A DNA stretch of 64,000 bases from contig NZ_QJUM01000018.1 in the NCBI RefSeq assembly GCF_004327355.1, forward strand, positions 62,001 to 126,000, given 5' to 3'. The notes under the pieces were generated by a model. The model saw only the letters and a list, made by a program, of their open reading frames with translations, did no database searches and had not been told where the DNA came from. The stretch is from Phytopseudomonas dryadis (GTDB lineage: Bacteria > Pseudomonadota > Gammaproteobacteria > Pseudomonadales > Pseudomonadaceae). Below are positions 45,648 through 56,539 of this stretch, piece after piece. Made by a program: the position numbers and the translations under genes. Each line of letters starts with the position of its first letter. Position 1 is the first letter of the stretch.

Positions 45648-45773
45648 ATGAAAGCCTGGTTCGAAGCACTTGTCGCGAAGCTCGATGCCGTACTGGTTCC
45701 GCCCATGCAGCCGGTTCCCATTCGCAGCGAAGAACAACGTCGCCGCGCCGAAGAGCAGCGCCGTCGCCGCTGA
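45648..45773 (+). CDS. 41-residue basic small protein
   Basis: A 41-codon frame with a good ribosome site (GAGGA, seven bases before ATG). The peptide begins MKAWFEALVAKLDAVLVPP, an amphipathic helix, and ends in a charged helix, RSEEQRRRAEEQRRRR. I recall similar small hypothetical proteins in other Pseudomonas genomes but no function. The amphipathic start and arginine-rich tail suggest binding to membrane, nucleic acid or ribosome, which is speculation. It is followed by a REP-pair element. Confidence 0.7.
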   Translation: MKAWFEALVAKLDAVLVPPMQPVPIRSEEQRRRAEEQRRRR

Positions 45774-45830
45774 GTCGCGCCAGCCGCTACTGTCGTGTCA
45801 ACCCTGAAGCGTCGGACTCCCGTGGAGACC

Positions 45831-45975
45831 GTCCCTGGCCCGCAAGAGCCCGTTCGGAATCAGGGTTCGCCTGTAGGAGCGTCGACCCCGGCGCGATGCG
45901 GTGGCGGCCATGCTGCTAAAATTGCGCTATGGCCACGATTCGCCGCGGGGGCGCGGCTCCCACACGAATGTGGCA
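45831..45975 (+). repeat. REP-pair intergenic element
   Basis: Similar to 35035-35172 along its whole length: GCAAGAGCCCGTTCGGAATC, then GTAGGAGCGTCGACCCCGGC, GGCCATGCTGCTAAAATTGC, GGCCACGATTCGCCGCG and GTGGCAAT. The two GC-rich arms can fold back on each other. It occupies most of the gap between the small gene and the convergent export operon. Confidence 0.75.
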
Positions 45976-46043
45976 ATGCTGCACGCTTATTGCTGAATCC
46001 CGTGTCGATACCGTGCGACCGACATTTGATCTGTGTCGCGACA

Positions 46044-47456
46044 CTACTGGCCTGACAGGGTCAGCGGCGCCTCGCCGGTATCGCCACCCAGTGCCTGATA
46101 CAGCGTCACGGCATTGAGCAACTGATTGAGGCGATTTTCCGACAGGGTGATCTGCGCCGTGCGCCGGTTGTCCTGCGCGGTCAGCCAGGACTGCAGTTCC
46201 ACCGCGCCTGACTCATAACGGATCCGATAGATGCGCTCCGCCTCCGTCGCCGCTTCCAGCGCGCGGCTGCGCATGCCTTCCTGCTGCGCGTAGTGCAGCC
46301 TTCCCGCCAGCCCGTTCTCCACATCCACCAGGGCCTGATACAGGCTCTGGCGGAAGTCCGTGACCGCCAGCTCGTAATCGGTCCGGGACACGGCGACATT
46401 CAGTTTCATCTGGTTCCACTGCAGGAACGGCAAGACCAGGCCGGCGCCCAGTGCGCCCACCGGATTGCTCAGCAGGTTGCCCAGGGCATCGCTGGAGTAG
46501 CCCAGGGTGCCGGTCAGGCTGAGATCGGGGTAGTAGCTGGCGCGGGTCGCATCGACGTTTTTCAGGGTGCTGCGCAGGCGCAGTTCGGCGGCCCGCAGGT
46601 CCGGTCGCTGGGCCAGCAGGCCGGCAGGCAGGTCGGCCCGCACCTGGGGCAGCGTCGTACCGGCGAGGCTCTGGGGTTCGACCAGGGTCAGCGGCGCCGC
46701 GCCATCGAACAGCACCGCCAGGGCATTGCGCTGTTCGACGCGCTGCTGGCGCAGGTCGACCTCGCTGGCCTGCTGCGTCTCCAGGCTCTGCCGGGCTTCG
46801 GCCAGTTCCAGGGCCGAGGCCTGGCCGGCATCGTATTGCACCTGAACCAGGGCCAGGGTCTGCCGCGCATAGTCGATGCTCGCCGCACTGGCGGCGATCC
46901 GCTCGTTGAGATAGCCGATCTGCCAGTACAGGCTGGCCACGGTGCCGGCCAGCGACAGGCGCGTGGCCACGTAATCCTGTTCGCTGGCCAGCGCCTCCAG
47001 CTCGGCGGCATCGGTGGCGCTGCCCAGGCGGTTCCACAGGTCGGCTTGCCAACTGACCGAGCCGGTCAGCGAATAGCTGTGCGCGGTGCTGCCTTCGCCG
47101 CGCAGGGCGCGGGTGCGGTCGGCATTGAAGCTGCTGCTCAATTGCGGCAACTGGTCGTCGCGGCTCAGCCCGGCCAGCAACTGGGCACGGCGTACGTTGA
47201 GCAGTGCCGTGCCGATGTCGTTGTTGCGGGCCAGGGCCTCGTCGATCAGCCGGTCGAGCTCGGCATCGCCGAAGGCTTTCCACCAGGGCTGGCCGTCGAG
47301 CGCCTGCCGGCCGCCCGCCTGCTGCCAGTTGGCCGGGATGTCCAGCGCCGGGCGCTCGTAGGGCGTGGACAGCAGCGAGCCGCAGCCGCCCAGGGCCAGG
47401 GCGAGTACCAGGGTCGAGAGTTGCAGGGCGCGCCCTGTGGTGCTGTGCAGGGTCAT
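46044..47456 (-). CDS. Outer-membrane efflux lipoprotein (NodT/OpmQ type)
   Basis: A 470-residue TolC-like outer-membrane factor. A lipobox LGGC (Cys25) follows the signal peptide, so it is a lipoprotein; the protein has the two-fold repeat of coiled helices typical of the family (YDAGQASALELAEARQSLET and YESGAVELQSWLTAQDNR). It provides the outer-membrane channel for the MacA-MacB pair encoded just upstream. The stop of macB lies four bases before this start. The ATG at 47456 is preferred to the longer frame at 47504. Confidence 0.92.
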   Translation of the reverse strand: MTLHSTTGRALQLSTLVLALALGGCGSLLSTPYERPALDIPANWQQAGGRQALDGQPWWKAFGDAELDRLIDEALARNNDIGTALLNVRRAQLLAGLSRDDQLPQLSSSFNADRTRALRGEGSTAHSYSLTGSVSWQADLWNRLGSATDAAELEALASEQDYVATRLSLAGTVASLYWQIGYLNERIAASAASIDYARQTLALVQVQYDAGQASALELAEARQSLETQQASEVDLRQQRVEQRNALAVLFDGAAPLTLVEPQSLAGTTLPQVRADLPAGLLAQRPDLRAAELRLRSTLKNVDATRASYYPDLSLTGTLGYSSDALGNLLSNPVGALGAGLVLPFLQWNQMKLNVAVSRTDYELAVTDFRQSLYQALVDVENGLAGRLHYAQQEGMRSRALEAATEAERIYRIRYESGAVELQSWLTAQDNRRTAQITLSENRLNQLLNAVTLYQALGGDTGEAPLTLSGQ

Positions 47457-47460
47457 GGTT

Positions 47461-49413
47461 CTACTCGCGAGACAGGGCGTCGACCGGGTCGAGGCGGGCG
47501 GCATTGCGGGCCGGCAGGAAACCGAACACCAGGCCGATGAGGGTGGAACAGAGGAAGGCGGCGACGATCGACAGGCCGGAGAACACCAGGGTGAAGTCGC
47601 TGCTCAGGCGACTGAACACGGCGCCGAAGCTCAGCGCCGACAGCACGCCCAGGGCGCCGCCGATCAGGCAGACCAGTACCGCCTCGATCAGGAACTGCCG
47701 CATGATGTCGCTCTGCCGGGCGCCGACCGCCATGCGTACGCCGATCTCGCGGGTACGCTCGGTCACCGACACCAGCATGATGTTCATCACCCCGATCCCG
47801 CCGACCACCAGGGAAATCAGGGCGATGGTCGAGATCAGCAGGGTCATGGTCTGGCTGGTCTTCTCGATGGTCTGGCGGATGGTGTCGGTGTTCATCACGA
47901 AGAAGTCCTGCACGCCATGGCGACGCGTCAGCAGGCGGATGATGCCCTGCTCGGCGGCGTCGCTGGACACCCCGTCGTCGACCCTGACGGTGATGCTTTC
48001 CAGGTACGACTGGCCGAGCATGCGGTTCATCACCGAGGTGTAGGGCAGGTAGACGCGCAGCGAATCGCTGCCGCCGAAGTTGCTCTGAATGGGGTCGAGC
48101 ACACCGATGATGCGGCAGGGCACGTTGCCCAGCAGGATGATCTTGCCCAGGGCCCGCTCGCCGGCGAACAGCTTCTTGTAGGTGTTGTCGTCGATCACCA
48201 CGCTCTGCGCCGAGTTGCGCACGGCCTTGGCATCGAAGGCCTGGCCCTGGGCGAAGGTGTAGCCCTTGGCGCGGAAGAACTGTTCGCCGACACCGCTCAT
48301 GGACACCGTCAGGGCCTGGTCGCGGTAGCGCAGGGTGCCGGAGTTGGAGACCGAGGGGGTGACGCTGTCGACGAAGGACTGGCCGGCCAGGGCGTCGGCG
48401 TCGGCCGGAACCAGGGTCTGGATGCGCGACGAGCGGCGATCGCCGAAACCGCTGCCGGGGAACACGTCCACGGTATTGGTGCCGATGGCGCTGATATTGG
48501 CCAGGATCTGCTGCTGCGAGCCCTGGCCCAGGGCGACCACCGAGACCACCGAGGCGATGCCGATGATGATGCCGAGCATGGTCAGGAAGGTGCGCAGCTT
48601 GTGCGCCAGCATCGCCAGCAGGGCCATGCGCAAGGCTTCGGCGAACTGACCGAAACCGCGGAGCCAGCTACTGCCGGCCGCTGGCGGGGTGCCGCCGGCG
48701 AAGGCGGGAGGGCGCTCGCCGACAGGCTGCAGGCGACGGTCGGCGATGATCTGGCCGTCGCTGATCTCGATCAGGCGGTCGGCGGTCTGGGCCACGTTCA
48801 TGTCGTGGGTGACGATGATCACCGTGTGCCCCTGAGCGTGCAGCTCGCGCAGCAGCTTGAGCATTTCCTGGCCGCTGTGGCTGTCCAGGGCGCCGGTGGG
48901 CTCGTCGGCGAGGATCACCTGGCCGCCGTTGATCAGCGCGCGGGCGATGGACACCCGCTGCTGCTGGCCGCCGGACAGCTGCCCGGGGCGATGGCCCAGG
49001 CGCTGGCCCAGGCCCAGGCGTTCGAGCAGGGCGATGCTGCGGCTGCGCCGGCTGGCGGCGTCCTCGCCGGCATACACGGCGGGAATCTCGACGTTGCCCA
49101 CGGCGTCCAGGTCCGGCAGCAACTGGTAGCGCTGGAAGATGAAGCCGAAATGCTCGCGGCGCAGTGCGGCCAGCTCATCGGCGTCCAGGTGCGCGGTTTC
49201 CCGGCCGGCGACCCGGTAGGTGCCGGCGCTGGGCCGATCCAGGCAGCCGAGGATGTTCATCAGGGTGGACTTGCCGGAGCCCGACGCGCCGATGATGGCG
49301 ACCATTTCGCCCTGTTCGATGCTCAGGTCGACGTCCCTGAGCACGGCGATGGTCTGCTCGCCGGCGGGGAATTCGCGGCGCAGGCCGCGCAACTCGAGAA
49401 GCGCAGTGCTCAT
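47461..49413 (-). CDS. macB: MacB-type ABC exporter (PvdT-like)
   Basis: A 650-residue protein with an N-terminal ATPase (Walker A GASGSGKS at 42-49, signature LSGGQQQR, Walker [11 protein letters not shown]), a linker, a membrane segment near 285, a large periplasmic domain and three C-terminal membrane segments ([20 protein letters not shown] and following). This is the MacB mechanotransmission class. It starts one base after the macA stop. The three-gene set equals MacAB-TolC and, in fluorescent pseudomonads, PvdRT-OpmQ, which exports pyoverdine; no pyoverdine genes are nearby, so the cargo is open. Confidence 0.93.
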   Translation of the reverse strand: MSTALLELRGLRREFPAGEQTIAVLRDVDLSIEQGEMVAIIGASGSGKSTLMNILGCLDRPSAGTYRVAGRETAHLDADELAALRREHFGFIFQRYQLLPDLDAVGNVEIPAVYAGEDAASRRSRSIALLERLGLGQRLGHRPGQLSGGQQQRVSIARALINGGQVILADEPTGALDSHSGQEMLKLLRELHAQGHTVIIVTHDMNVAQTADRLIEISDGQIIADRRLQPVGERPPAFAGGTPPAAGSSWLRGFGQFAEALRMALLAMLAHKLRTFLTMLGIIIGIASVVSVVALGQGSQQQILANISAIGTNTVDVFPGSGFGDRRSSRIQTLVPADADALAGQSFVDSVTPSVSNSGTLRYRDQALTVSMSGVGEQFFRAKGYTFAQGQAFDAKAVRNSAQSVVIDDNTYKKLFAGERALGKIILLGNVPCRIIGVLDPIQSNFGGSDSLRVYLPYTSVMNRMLGQSYLESITVRVDDGVSSDAAEQGIIRLLTRRHGVQDFFVMNTDTIRQTIEKTSQTMTLLISTIALISLVVGGIGVMNIMLVSVTERTREIGVRMAVGARQSDIMRQFLIEAVLVCLIGGALGVLSALSFGAVFSRLSSDFTLVFSGLSIVAAFLCSTLIGLVFGFLPARNAARLDPVDALSRE

Positions 49414-49414
49414 C

Positions 49415-50608
49415 TCAGAACCCCATCCGCGGGCCACGACGCATCTGCGTGCTGGAGCCGGCGGCGGCATCGCCGAGCACGATCCGCTCACCCACCTGCA
49501 GGCCTTCGAGGACTTCGGCCTTGACCGAGTCCTCGACGCCGGTGCGAATGGCGCGGGACTCGACCTTGCCGTCGGCACCCAGCACCTGCACCCGGTAGCG
49601 CCCATCGCGGCTGACGGTGCCCAGCGCCGACAGCGGAATGCTCGGCACCTGTCTGGCCTGGGCCAGGACGATGTTCACCTGGGCGGTCATGGCGATACGC
49701 AGCTTGCCGTCTTCATTGGGTGTGTCGAAGGCGCCGATGTAGTACACGGCGGTATCGGTCGAGGTGCTCGACGAGCTGCTGGAACTGCTGTCGCTGTCGT
49801 TGATCGAGTCCGGCGCCGGTTCGATCATGCGCAGGCTGGCGTTGTAGCGCTTGTCGGGCTCGCCGAGGATGGTGAAGTACACCGGCATGCCCGGCGCGAC
49901 CTTGACCACGTCGGCTTCGGAGATTTCCGCCTTGACCGTCATCTGCTCCAGTTGCGCCAGCTTGACGATGGTCGGTGCCGACTGCGCCGAGTTGACGGTC
50001 TGGCCTTCCTTGACCACCACGCCGACCACGGTGCCATCGATGGGCGCGGTGATCTGGGTGTAGCCCAGATCCACTTCGGCGGTGGAAACCTGGATCTGCG
50101 CCTGCTGGATCTGCGCCTCGAGGGCCGCTACCTGAGCCTTGGCGCTGTTCAGTTCGGCCTCGGCGACCTCGAAGTTCTCCCGCGAGCTGGCGTTCTGCGC
50201 GAACATGCTCTGCTGGCGCTTGAAGGCCAGTTGCGCCTGCTTGAGGCTGGCCTGCTGCGCCGCCAGCTGGGCCTTGACGTTGGCCAGGGCGGCCTTGGCG
50301 TTGGCCAGGTTGTTCTGCTGGGTCATGGAATCGATCTCGGCGATCAGGTCGCCTTTCTTGACCTGGTCGCCGAAGTCCACGTTGAGGGTCTTGATCTGCC
50401 CGGAGACCTGGGCGCCGACGCTGACCTGCTTGAAGGCTTCCAGGGTGCCGGTGGCGACCACGCTCTGTTCGATGTCGGCGTTCTGCACCTCGGCGGTGAG
50501 CAGGCCGGACTGGTCGGCGGGAGTGAAGAACAGCGCCTTGAGGGCATAGGCGCCCAGCGCGAGGACGACGACGGCGGGGATCAGGTAACGCAGCTTGGCT
50601 TTTCGCAT
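49415..50608 (-). CDS. macA: MacA-type periplasmic adaptor (PvdR-like)
   Basis: A 397-residue membrane-fusion protein: N-terminal anchor ([20 protein letters not shown]), lipoyl half ([20 protein letters not shown]), long coiled coil (about 100-170), second lipoyl half ([15 protein letters not shown]) and beta-barrel. A run of serines ([14 protein letters not shown], near residue 280) sits in the beta-barrel part, an uncommon low-complexity insert. Start ATG at 50608; a GTG four codons upstream (50620) is possible, and neither has a clear Shine-Dalgarno sequence. First gene of macA-macB-outer membrane factor. Confidence 0.92.
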   Translation of the reverse strand: MRKAKLRYLIPAVVVLALGAYALKALFFTPADQSGLLTAEVQNADIEQSVVATGTLEAFKQVSVGAQVSGQIKTLNVDFGDQVKKGDLIAEIDSMTQQNNLANAKAALANVKAQLAAQQASLKQAQLAFKRQQSMFAQNASSRENFEVAEAELNSAKAQVAALEAQIQQAQIQVSTAEVDLGYTQITAPIDGTVVGVVVKEGQTVNSAQSAPTIVKLAQLEQMTVKAEISEADVVKVAPGMPVYFTILGEPDKRYNASLRMIEPAPDSINDSDSSSSSSSSTSTDTAVYYIGAFDTPNEDGKLRIAMTAQVNIVLAQARQVPSIPLSALGTVSRDGRYRVQVLGADGKVESRAIRTGVEDSVKAEVLEGLQVGERIVLGDAAAGSSTQMRRGPRMGF

Positions 50609-50760
50609 GGGGGTCGGCACGGCATCGGATTCGGATGCAGGCCACTATAGAGAGGGCGCCGTCGGCGTAGGGTAAGACCCGGGTAAGGTTCTGTCAGGAA
50701 AGGGTAAAGTTCGTCCTCGCGCTGATTGGCGGCGCGCGCCATGGGCGTCGCGCCGGTGCT

Positions 50761-52356
50761 TCAGGGGGCGAAGGGCGGGGCCTCGTGGATGTCGATCAGC
50801 AGCGGACGATCCTCGGGCGCCTCCTGCAGCAGGTGCCCCAGATGCTCGAGGCTTTCGGCGCGTTGTGCCTGGCAGCCGAAGCCACGGGCGATGGCGACGA
50901 AATCCGGGGTGAAGATGTCGACCCCGAGCGGGGTGATGTCGCGCTCGAGCATATAGCGCTTGATCTCGCCATAACCCTGGTTGTTCCACAGCAGAATCAC
51001 GATGCCCAGCCGTGCCTCCACCGCGCTGGCCAGCTCCGCCAGGCTGAACTGCAGGCCGCCGTCGCCGACCAGGCAGATCACCGGGCGTGACGGTTCGGCC
51101 AGCTTGGCGCCGATGGCCGCCGGCAGGGCGTAGCCCAGGGTGCCGTAGCCGGTGGAGGAATTGAACCAGCGCCTCGGCGCCGGCAGGTCCACCAGGTGGT
51201 TGCCGCTGTAGACGGTCTGGGTCGAGTCGCCGACGAAGCGTGCCTCGGGCAGTACCTGCAGCACCCGTTCGAACAAGGCCCGGTAGTGACCCCAGTCGGC
51301 GAAACCTTCGGCCAGACGGCGGCGGGCGGTGGCGGCGCGCTGGCTGCCGCTGGCGGGCGCGGTGCGCGCCGGCAGGGCGTCGAGCAGGGCGCTGATGGCC
51401 AGGCGTGCATCGCTGTGGATCGCCAGGTACGGGCGCTGATTGCGCTGCAACTGCTCGGCGTCGATGTCGATCCGGATCAGTTGGCCGCCGATGTGGAAGC
51501 CGCCATCGAACACCACGTCGTAGTCGGTTTCGCCGAGCTCGGTGCCGATCGCCAGCACCACGTCGGCCTGCGCCGCCAGCTCGCGCACCGGCGGCAGTGA
51601 CTGGTTGCTGCCCAGCAGCAGCGGATGCCCGGCCGGCAGCAGGCCCTTGGCGTTGATGGTCAGGGCCGTGGGGGCGTCGAGGGCTTCGGCCAGGGCGCGG
51701 GCCTCGTCGGCGGCCTCGACGCAGCCGCCACCGAGCAGCAGCAGGGGCGCGCGGGCGCCGTGCAGGAGGGCGGCGGCCTGGCGGATCTGCTCGCCCGGCG
51801 GCGTCGGCCGGGCCACCACGGGCCTGGCCTGCAGGCGCAGGTGATCGGCCGGCGCGGTGATGATATCCAGCGGCAGCTCGATATGCACCGGTCGCGGGCG
51901 GGCGCCCTCGAACACGGCGAAGGCGCGCGCCAGCACCTCGTGCAACTGCTCGACGTCCAGCAGCGTATGGCTGAAGGCACTGACCCCGGCGACCATGGCG
52001 CGCTGGTCCGGCAGCTCGTGCAGGTAGCCGTTGCCGCTGCCCAGGCGCGCGCGTTGGTTGACGCTGGAAATCACCAGCATCGGGATCGAGTCGGCATAGG
52101 CCTGGCCCATGGCGGTGAGGATGTTGGTCATCCCCGGGCCGGTGATGATGAAGCACACGCCGGGCTTGCCGGTGACCCGCGCATAGCCGTCGGCCATGAA
52201 GCCGGCGCCCTGTTCATGGCGCGGGGTGACATGGCGGATGCCGCTGCCCGGCAGGCCGCGATAGAGCTCGACGGTGTGCACGCCGGGGATGCCGAACACG
52301 GTGTCGACGCCCCAGGCCTGGAGCTGTTGGACGAGGAATTCGCCGCAGGTGGTCAT
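50761..52356 (-). CDS. AruI-like thiamine diphosphate decarboxylase
   Basis: A 531-residue ThDP enzyme: catalytic Glu48 in TPRHEQGAGFMADGYAR, cofactor motif GDGG (431-434) to NN (458-459), and VFGIPGVHTVELYRGL at the start. The last phrase and the following residues match AruI, 5-guanidino-2-oxopentanoate decarboxylase of the arginine transaminase pathway (memory). AruI makes 4-guanidinobutyraldehyde from 2-ketoarginine; oxidation would give the substrate of GbuA, encoded at 60222-61181. No aruH transaminase or aldehyde dehydrogenase is present. The gene ends the long minus-strand block, 26 bases after the class II aldolase. Confidence 0.88.
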   Translation of the reverse strand: MTTCGEFLVQQLQAWGVDTVFGIPGVHTVELYRGLPGSGIRHVTPRHEQGAGFMADGYARVTGKPGVCFIITGPGMTNILTAMGQAYADSIPMLVISSVNQRARLGSGNGYLHELPDQRAMVAGVSAFSHTLLDVEQLHEVLARAFAVFEGARPRPVHIELPLDIITAPADHLRLQARPVVARPTPPGEQIRQAAALLHGARAPLLLLGGGCVEAADEARALAEALDAPTALTINAKGLLPAGHPLLLGSNQSLPPVRELAAQADVVLAIGTELGETDYDVVFDGGFHIGGQLIRIDIDAEQLQRNQRPYLAIHSDARLAISALLDALPARTAPASGSQRAATARRRLAEGFADWGHYRALFERVLQVLPEARFVGDSTQTVYSGNHLVDLPAPRRWFNSSTGYGTLGYALPAAIGAKLAEPSRPVICLVGDGGLQFSLAELASAVEARLGIVILLWNNQGYGEIKRYMLERDITPLGVDIFTPDFVAIARGFGCQAQRAESLEHLGHLLQEAPEDRPLLIDIHEAPPFAP

Positions 52357-52382
52357 GGTCGGGAGTCCTGGAATGAGTGGAG

Positions 52383-53123
52383 TCAGTCGCGGTAGCCGGG
52401 ATCGAGCCGATCCAGCTTGCGCAGCCATGCCTGCCAGAGCAGTTGGCGTTGCCAGTGGGTACCGGCGAACTGCCCATGGGCGTGCTGGCTGAGGGCGGCG
52501 GGGATCTCGCTGTAGGCCAGCTGCGAACTGCTGGCGCTCAACTGGATCTCGCAGGCGCGGTTGAGGTAGTACATCACGTAGAACGCGTCGGCGATGCTCG
52601 GGCCGACGCTGAGCAGGCCGTGGTGGCGCAGGATCAGCGCGTCGTGGCCGCCGAGGGAGGCCTGGATGCGCTGGCGTTCGTCGAGATCCAGGGCGATGCC
52701 TTCGTAGGGGTGATAGCCGACTGCCTGGTGGAACTCGGTGCTGATCTGGTTGAGTTGCAGCAGCCCGGCATCCTGGGCCGCGACCGCCATGCCCGCCAGG
52801 GTATGGGTGTGGATCACGCAGTGGGCATCTTCCCGGGCCATGTGCACCGCGCTGTGGATGGTGAAGCCGGCGACGTTGTAGTCGGCCTCGCCCTCGACCA
52901 CCGCCCCGTGCATGTCGACCACGATCAGGTCGCTGGCGCGGATCTCTTCGAACAGCAGGCCGAACGGGTTGATCAAAAAGCGCGGCGCGGCGCCGGGCAG
53001 GCGCACCGAGAAATGGGTGTACAGGGTGTCGTCCCAGCCGAACAGGGCGGCCAGGCGGTAGGCCGCCGCCAGGTCGCGACGCAGGGTGGCCGTATCCGCC
53101 GGGGCAGTCGCGTTGTGGTTCAT
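52383..53123 (-). CDS. Class II aldolase/adducin family protein
   Basis: A 246-residue class II aldolase. Zinc ligands are seen in HTHT (His105, His107) and HHG (167-169); FLINPFGLLFEEIRASDLIV is the family substrate loop. Members cleave or epimerise hydroxylated carbon chains (fuculose phosphate aldolase, ribulose phosphate epimerase) or decarboxylate. It lacks a visible phosphate-binding variation that would fix the substrate. It overlaps the hydrolase gene by four bases. In context it could split a hydroxylated keto acid produced after the oxygenase at 56540-57583 (inference). Confidence 0.87.
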   Translation of the reverse strand: MNHNATAPADTATLRRDLAAAYRLAALFGWDDTLYTHFSVRLPGAAPRFLINPFGLLFEEIRASDLIVVDMHGAVVEGEADYNVAGFTIHSAVHMAREDAHCVIHTHTLAGMAVAAQDAGLLQLNQISTEFHQAVGYHPYEGIALDLDERQRIQASLGGHDALILRHHGLLSVGPSIADAFYVMYYLNRACEIQLSASSSQLAYSEIPAALSQHAHGQFAGTHWQRQLLWQAWLRKLDRLDPGYRD

Positions 53124-53812
53124 GCCGACCCCCGGGAAGCGAGGTTGCCGGAGACCGGCGCGAGGCGAGCCAGGCCTTCGAGCACGGCGTGCGAATCGGC
53201 CAGGACGCCAAACACGCCGAACTCGACCGTGACCATGTGCAGGGCCGCCTCATGGGCATAGGCATCGCCGCTGGCGCAGGCATCGGCGATCGTCAGGCAC
53301 TGGAAGTTCCGGTCGCAGGCTTCGCGCAGTGTGGTATGCACGCAGACATCGGTGGTGCATCCGCTCAGCAGCAGGTGGGTGATTCCCTGTGCCCGCAGGA
53401 TGTGTTCGAAGTCCGTGTGGGTGAAGGCGCTGTTGCAGGTCTTGTCCACGATGATGTCCTCGTCTCTCACCTCCAGCTCCGGGACGAGCTGGAAGCCGGG
53501 GTTGGAGCGCAGCAGCGCCCCTTGCAGGCCGCGCTCGCGGCGCCGCCATTTCTCGTAGGGCGTCATGTCGGCCAGATCGGCACGGTATCCCTGCCGGGTA
53601 TGGATGATCCGTATGCCTGCCGCGCGGCATCCGTCGATGAGCCTGGAGAGCACCGGGAGGATCGCTCTCAGGCGCGACGGGTCGTAGCCCTGCCGCGCGA
53701 AGTAGCCATCGTGGGCAAGGAAGTCGCGTTGCATGTCGATCACGACCAGGGCGGTCGCGCTCGGTTCCAGGCGACCATCGAAGGGGAAGTCGAAAGGCTG
53801 GGCTGCTATCAC
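53120..53812 (-). CDS. Cysteine hydrolase, isochorismatase family (biuret hydrolase/RutB-like)
   Basis: A 230-residue cysteine hydrolase with the triad Asp26 (VVIDMQRDF), Lys124 (IVDKTCNSAF) and Cys157 (GCTTDVCVHTT). The N-terminus (FDFPFDGRLEPSATALVVID) and internal phrases (IIHTRQGYRADLADM, LREACDRNFQCLTIADAC) resemble biuret hydrolase BiuH and, less, ureidoacrylate hydrolase RutB, as far as I recall. Both cut amide bonds of ureido compounds. It starts at a GTG (53812) with AGGAG upstream and overlaps the aldolase gene by four bases. Confidence 0.87.
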   Translation of the reverse strand: MIAAQPFDFPFDGRLEPSATALVVIDMQRDFLAHDGYFARQGYDPSRLRAILPVLSRLIDGCRAAGIRIIHTRQGYRADLADMTPYEKWRRRERGLQGALLRSNPGFQLVPELEVRDEDIIVDKTCNSAFTHTDFEHILRAQGITHLLLSGCTTDVCVHTTLREACDRNFQCLTIADACASGDAYAHEAALHMVTVEFGVFGVLADSHAVLEGLARLAPVSGNLASRGSA

Positions 53813-53903
53813 GGTCGGTCACTCCTGTCGGGTGTCAGCGTTGATGGACGATGAGTGCGTTTTCGTGCAGCGTTCCGGCTACCGCATGGGCGAGGGCGGT
53901 GTG

Positions 53904-55424
<1,521 letters not shown>

Positions 55425-55624
55425 GGAGGAACCTCGATACAGCGGTGGGTGACGATTCACGTACAGCGGCAAGCACTCGCTCGTCTGGTGGGAGCGGCGG
55501 CCGCCGCTAGTGCACATCACAGATCAAATGTCGTATCCGAGCGAACGGGCTGAGTGGTTGCTCGAAGGCGATAGCGGACGTTGAGCTGCAAGCCACAAGC
55601 TTCAAGCTAGAAGCGAGGCAGCCT

Positions 55625-55673
55625 GTAGGATGGGTGAAACCCATCAATTGCCGATGGGTTGCACCCATCCTAC
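55625..55673. repeat. REP-like hairpin within the operon
   Basis: GTAGGATGGGTGAAACCCAT (55625-55644) pairs with its complement ending at 55673, 21-base arms with one mismatch and loop AATTGCC. It lies between the binding-protein gene (upstream in transcription) and the permease-ATPase gene. Palindromes here commonly raise the level of binding-protein mRNA relative to the membrane subunit. GCAAGCCACAAGCTTCAAGC-type repeats flank it (55590-55612). Confidence 0.85.
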
Positions 55674-55721
55674 GGCCGTCCGCTTCCGCCTTATGGCCGC
55701 CATTTCAGCGGCCATGGCCGC

Positions 55722-56507
55722 TCACGCCGGTTCCAGGTTGTACTTCTTCAGCAGTTCGCCGTACTCGCTGCTCTTCTTGTAGGTTTCCAGCGCGCCGCGC
55801 AGCGCTTCGAGCAGCTCTGCGTTGCCCTTTTTCACGTAGATGCCCAGGGTCTGCGGGTCCAAGGCTTCCTGGGAACTGATGAGGATGCGCCCACGGGCCT
55901 TGTCGACGATCATCTGCGCGGCGGCGGAGATTTCCAGGTGCGCCTGGATGTTGCCGGACAGCAGCGCCTGGGATGCTTCGGCGTTGGTGGGGAATTCACT
56001 GATGGTGATCGGTTGGGTGCAGTGCTCGGCGGAGACGTTGTTGAGCTGGTTGATCCAGTTGGTGCCCTGTTGCAGGCCGACTTTCATGCCGCACAGATCC
56101 TCCAGCCGTTGCGGCTTGGCCGTGCTGTCGCTGCGCACCATGATCGAGGTACCGACCTGGGCATAGGGGATGGCCTCGGCCTGCTTGGTGCGTTCGTCGG
56201 TGATGTACATGCCGGAGATGATGGTGTCGTAGCGGTTGGCATTGAGGCCGAGGATCAGGTTGGGAAAGCGGGTGTCGACGAACTCCACCTGCAGATCGCC
56301 CAGCGCCTTGGCCAGCGCCATCGACACATCGGGATCGAAGCCCACCACCTTGTCGCCGTCGTAGGACTCGAACGGCGGGTAGGAGATTTCCATGCCGACC
56401 TTGAGGGTGCCGGCGCTGGCGGTCGGCGCCGCCTGGGCGATGCCGCTGCTGAGCAGGGCCGAGCCGAGCAGGGCGGTGGCGAGGCGGATAAGCGTTTTCT
56501 TGTGCAT
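55722..56507 (-). CDS. Amino-acid-type periplasmic binding protein
   Basis: A 261-residue SBP family 3 protein. Signal peptide to AQA (residue 26), then TLKVGMEISYPPFESYDGDK and GFDPDVSMALAKALG, the standard polar-amino-acid pattern, and SGMYITDERTKQAEAIPY. It delivers substrate to the permease-ATPase fusion downstream. Arginine, histidine, octopine and other cationic or polar amino acids are usual ligands; the guanidino context would favour an arginine-like ligand, which is inference. ATG 56507 is chosen at the signal peptide. Confidence 0.92.
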   Translation of the reverse strand: MHKKTLIRLATALLGSALLSSGIAQAAPTASAGTLKVGMEISYPPFESYDGDKVVGFDPDVSMALAKALGDLQVEFVDTRFPNLILGLNANRYDTIISGMYITDERTKQAEAIPYAQVGTSIMVRSDSTAKPQRLEDLCGMKVGLQQGTNWINQLNNVSAEHCTQPITISEFPTNAEASQALLSGNIQAHLEISAAAQMIVDKARGRILISSQEALDPQTLGIYVKKGNAELLEALRGALETYKKSSEYGELLKKYNLEPA

Positions 56508-56539
56508 GGTCGTCGCTCCAGAGGGAAAGGAAAGGCAGG

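Noticed and set aside
50761..52356. Acetolactate synthase (ilvB) call for the thiamine diphosphate enzyme
   Set aside because: The N-terminus and the guanidino gene context fit AruI better, and no small subunit (ilvH) gene is next to it.
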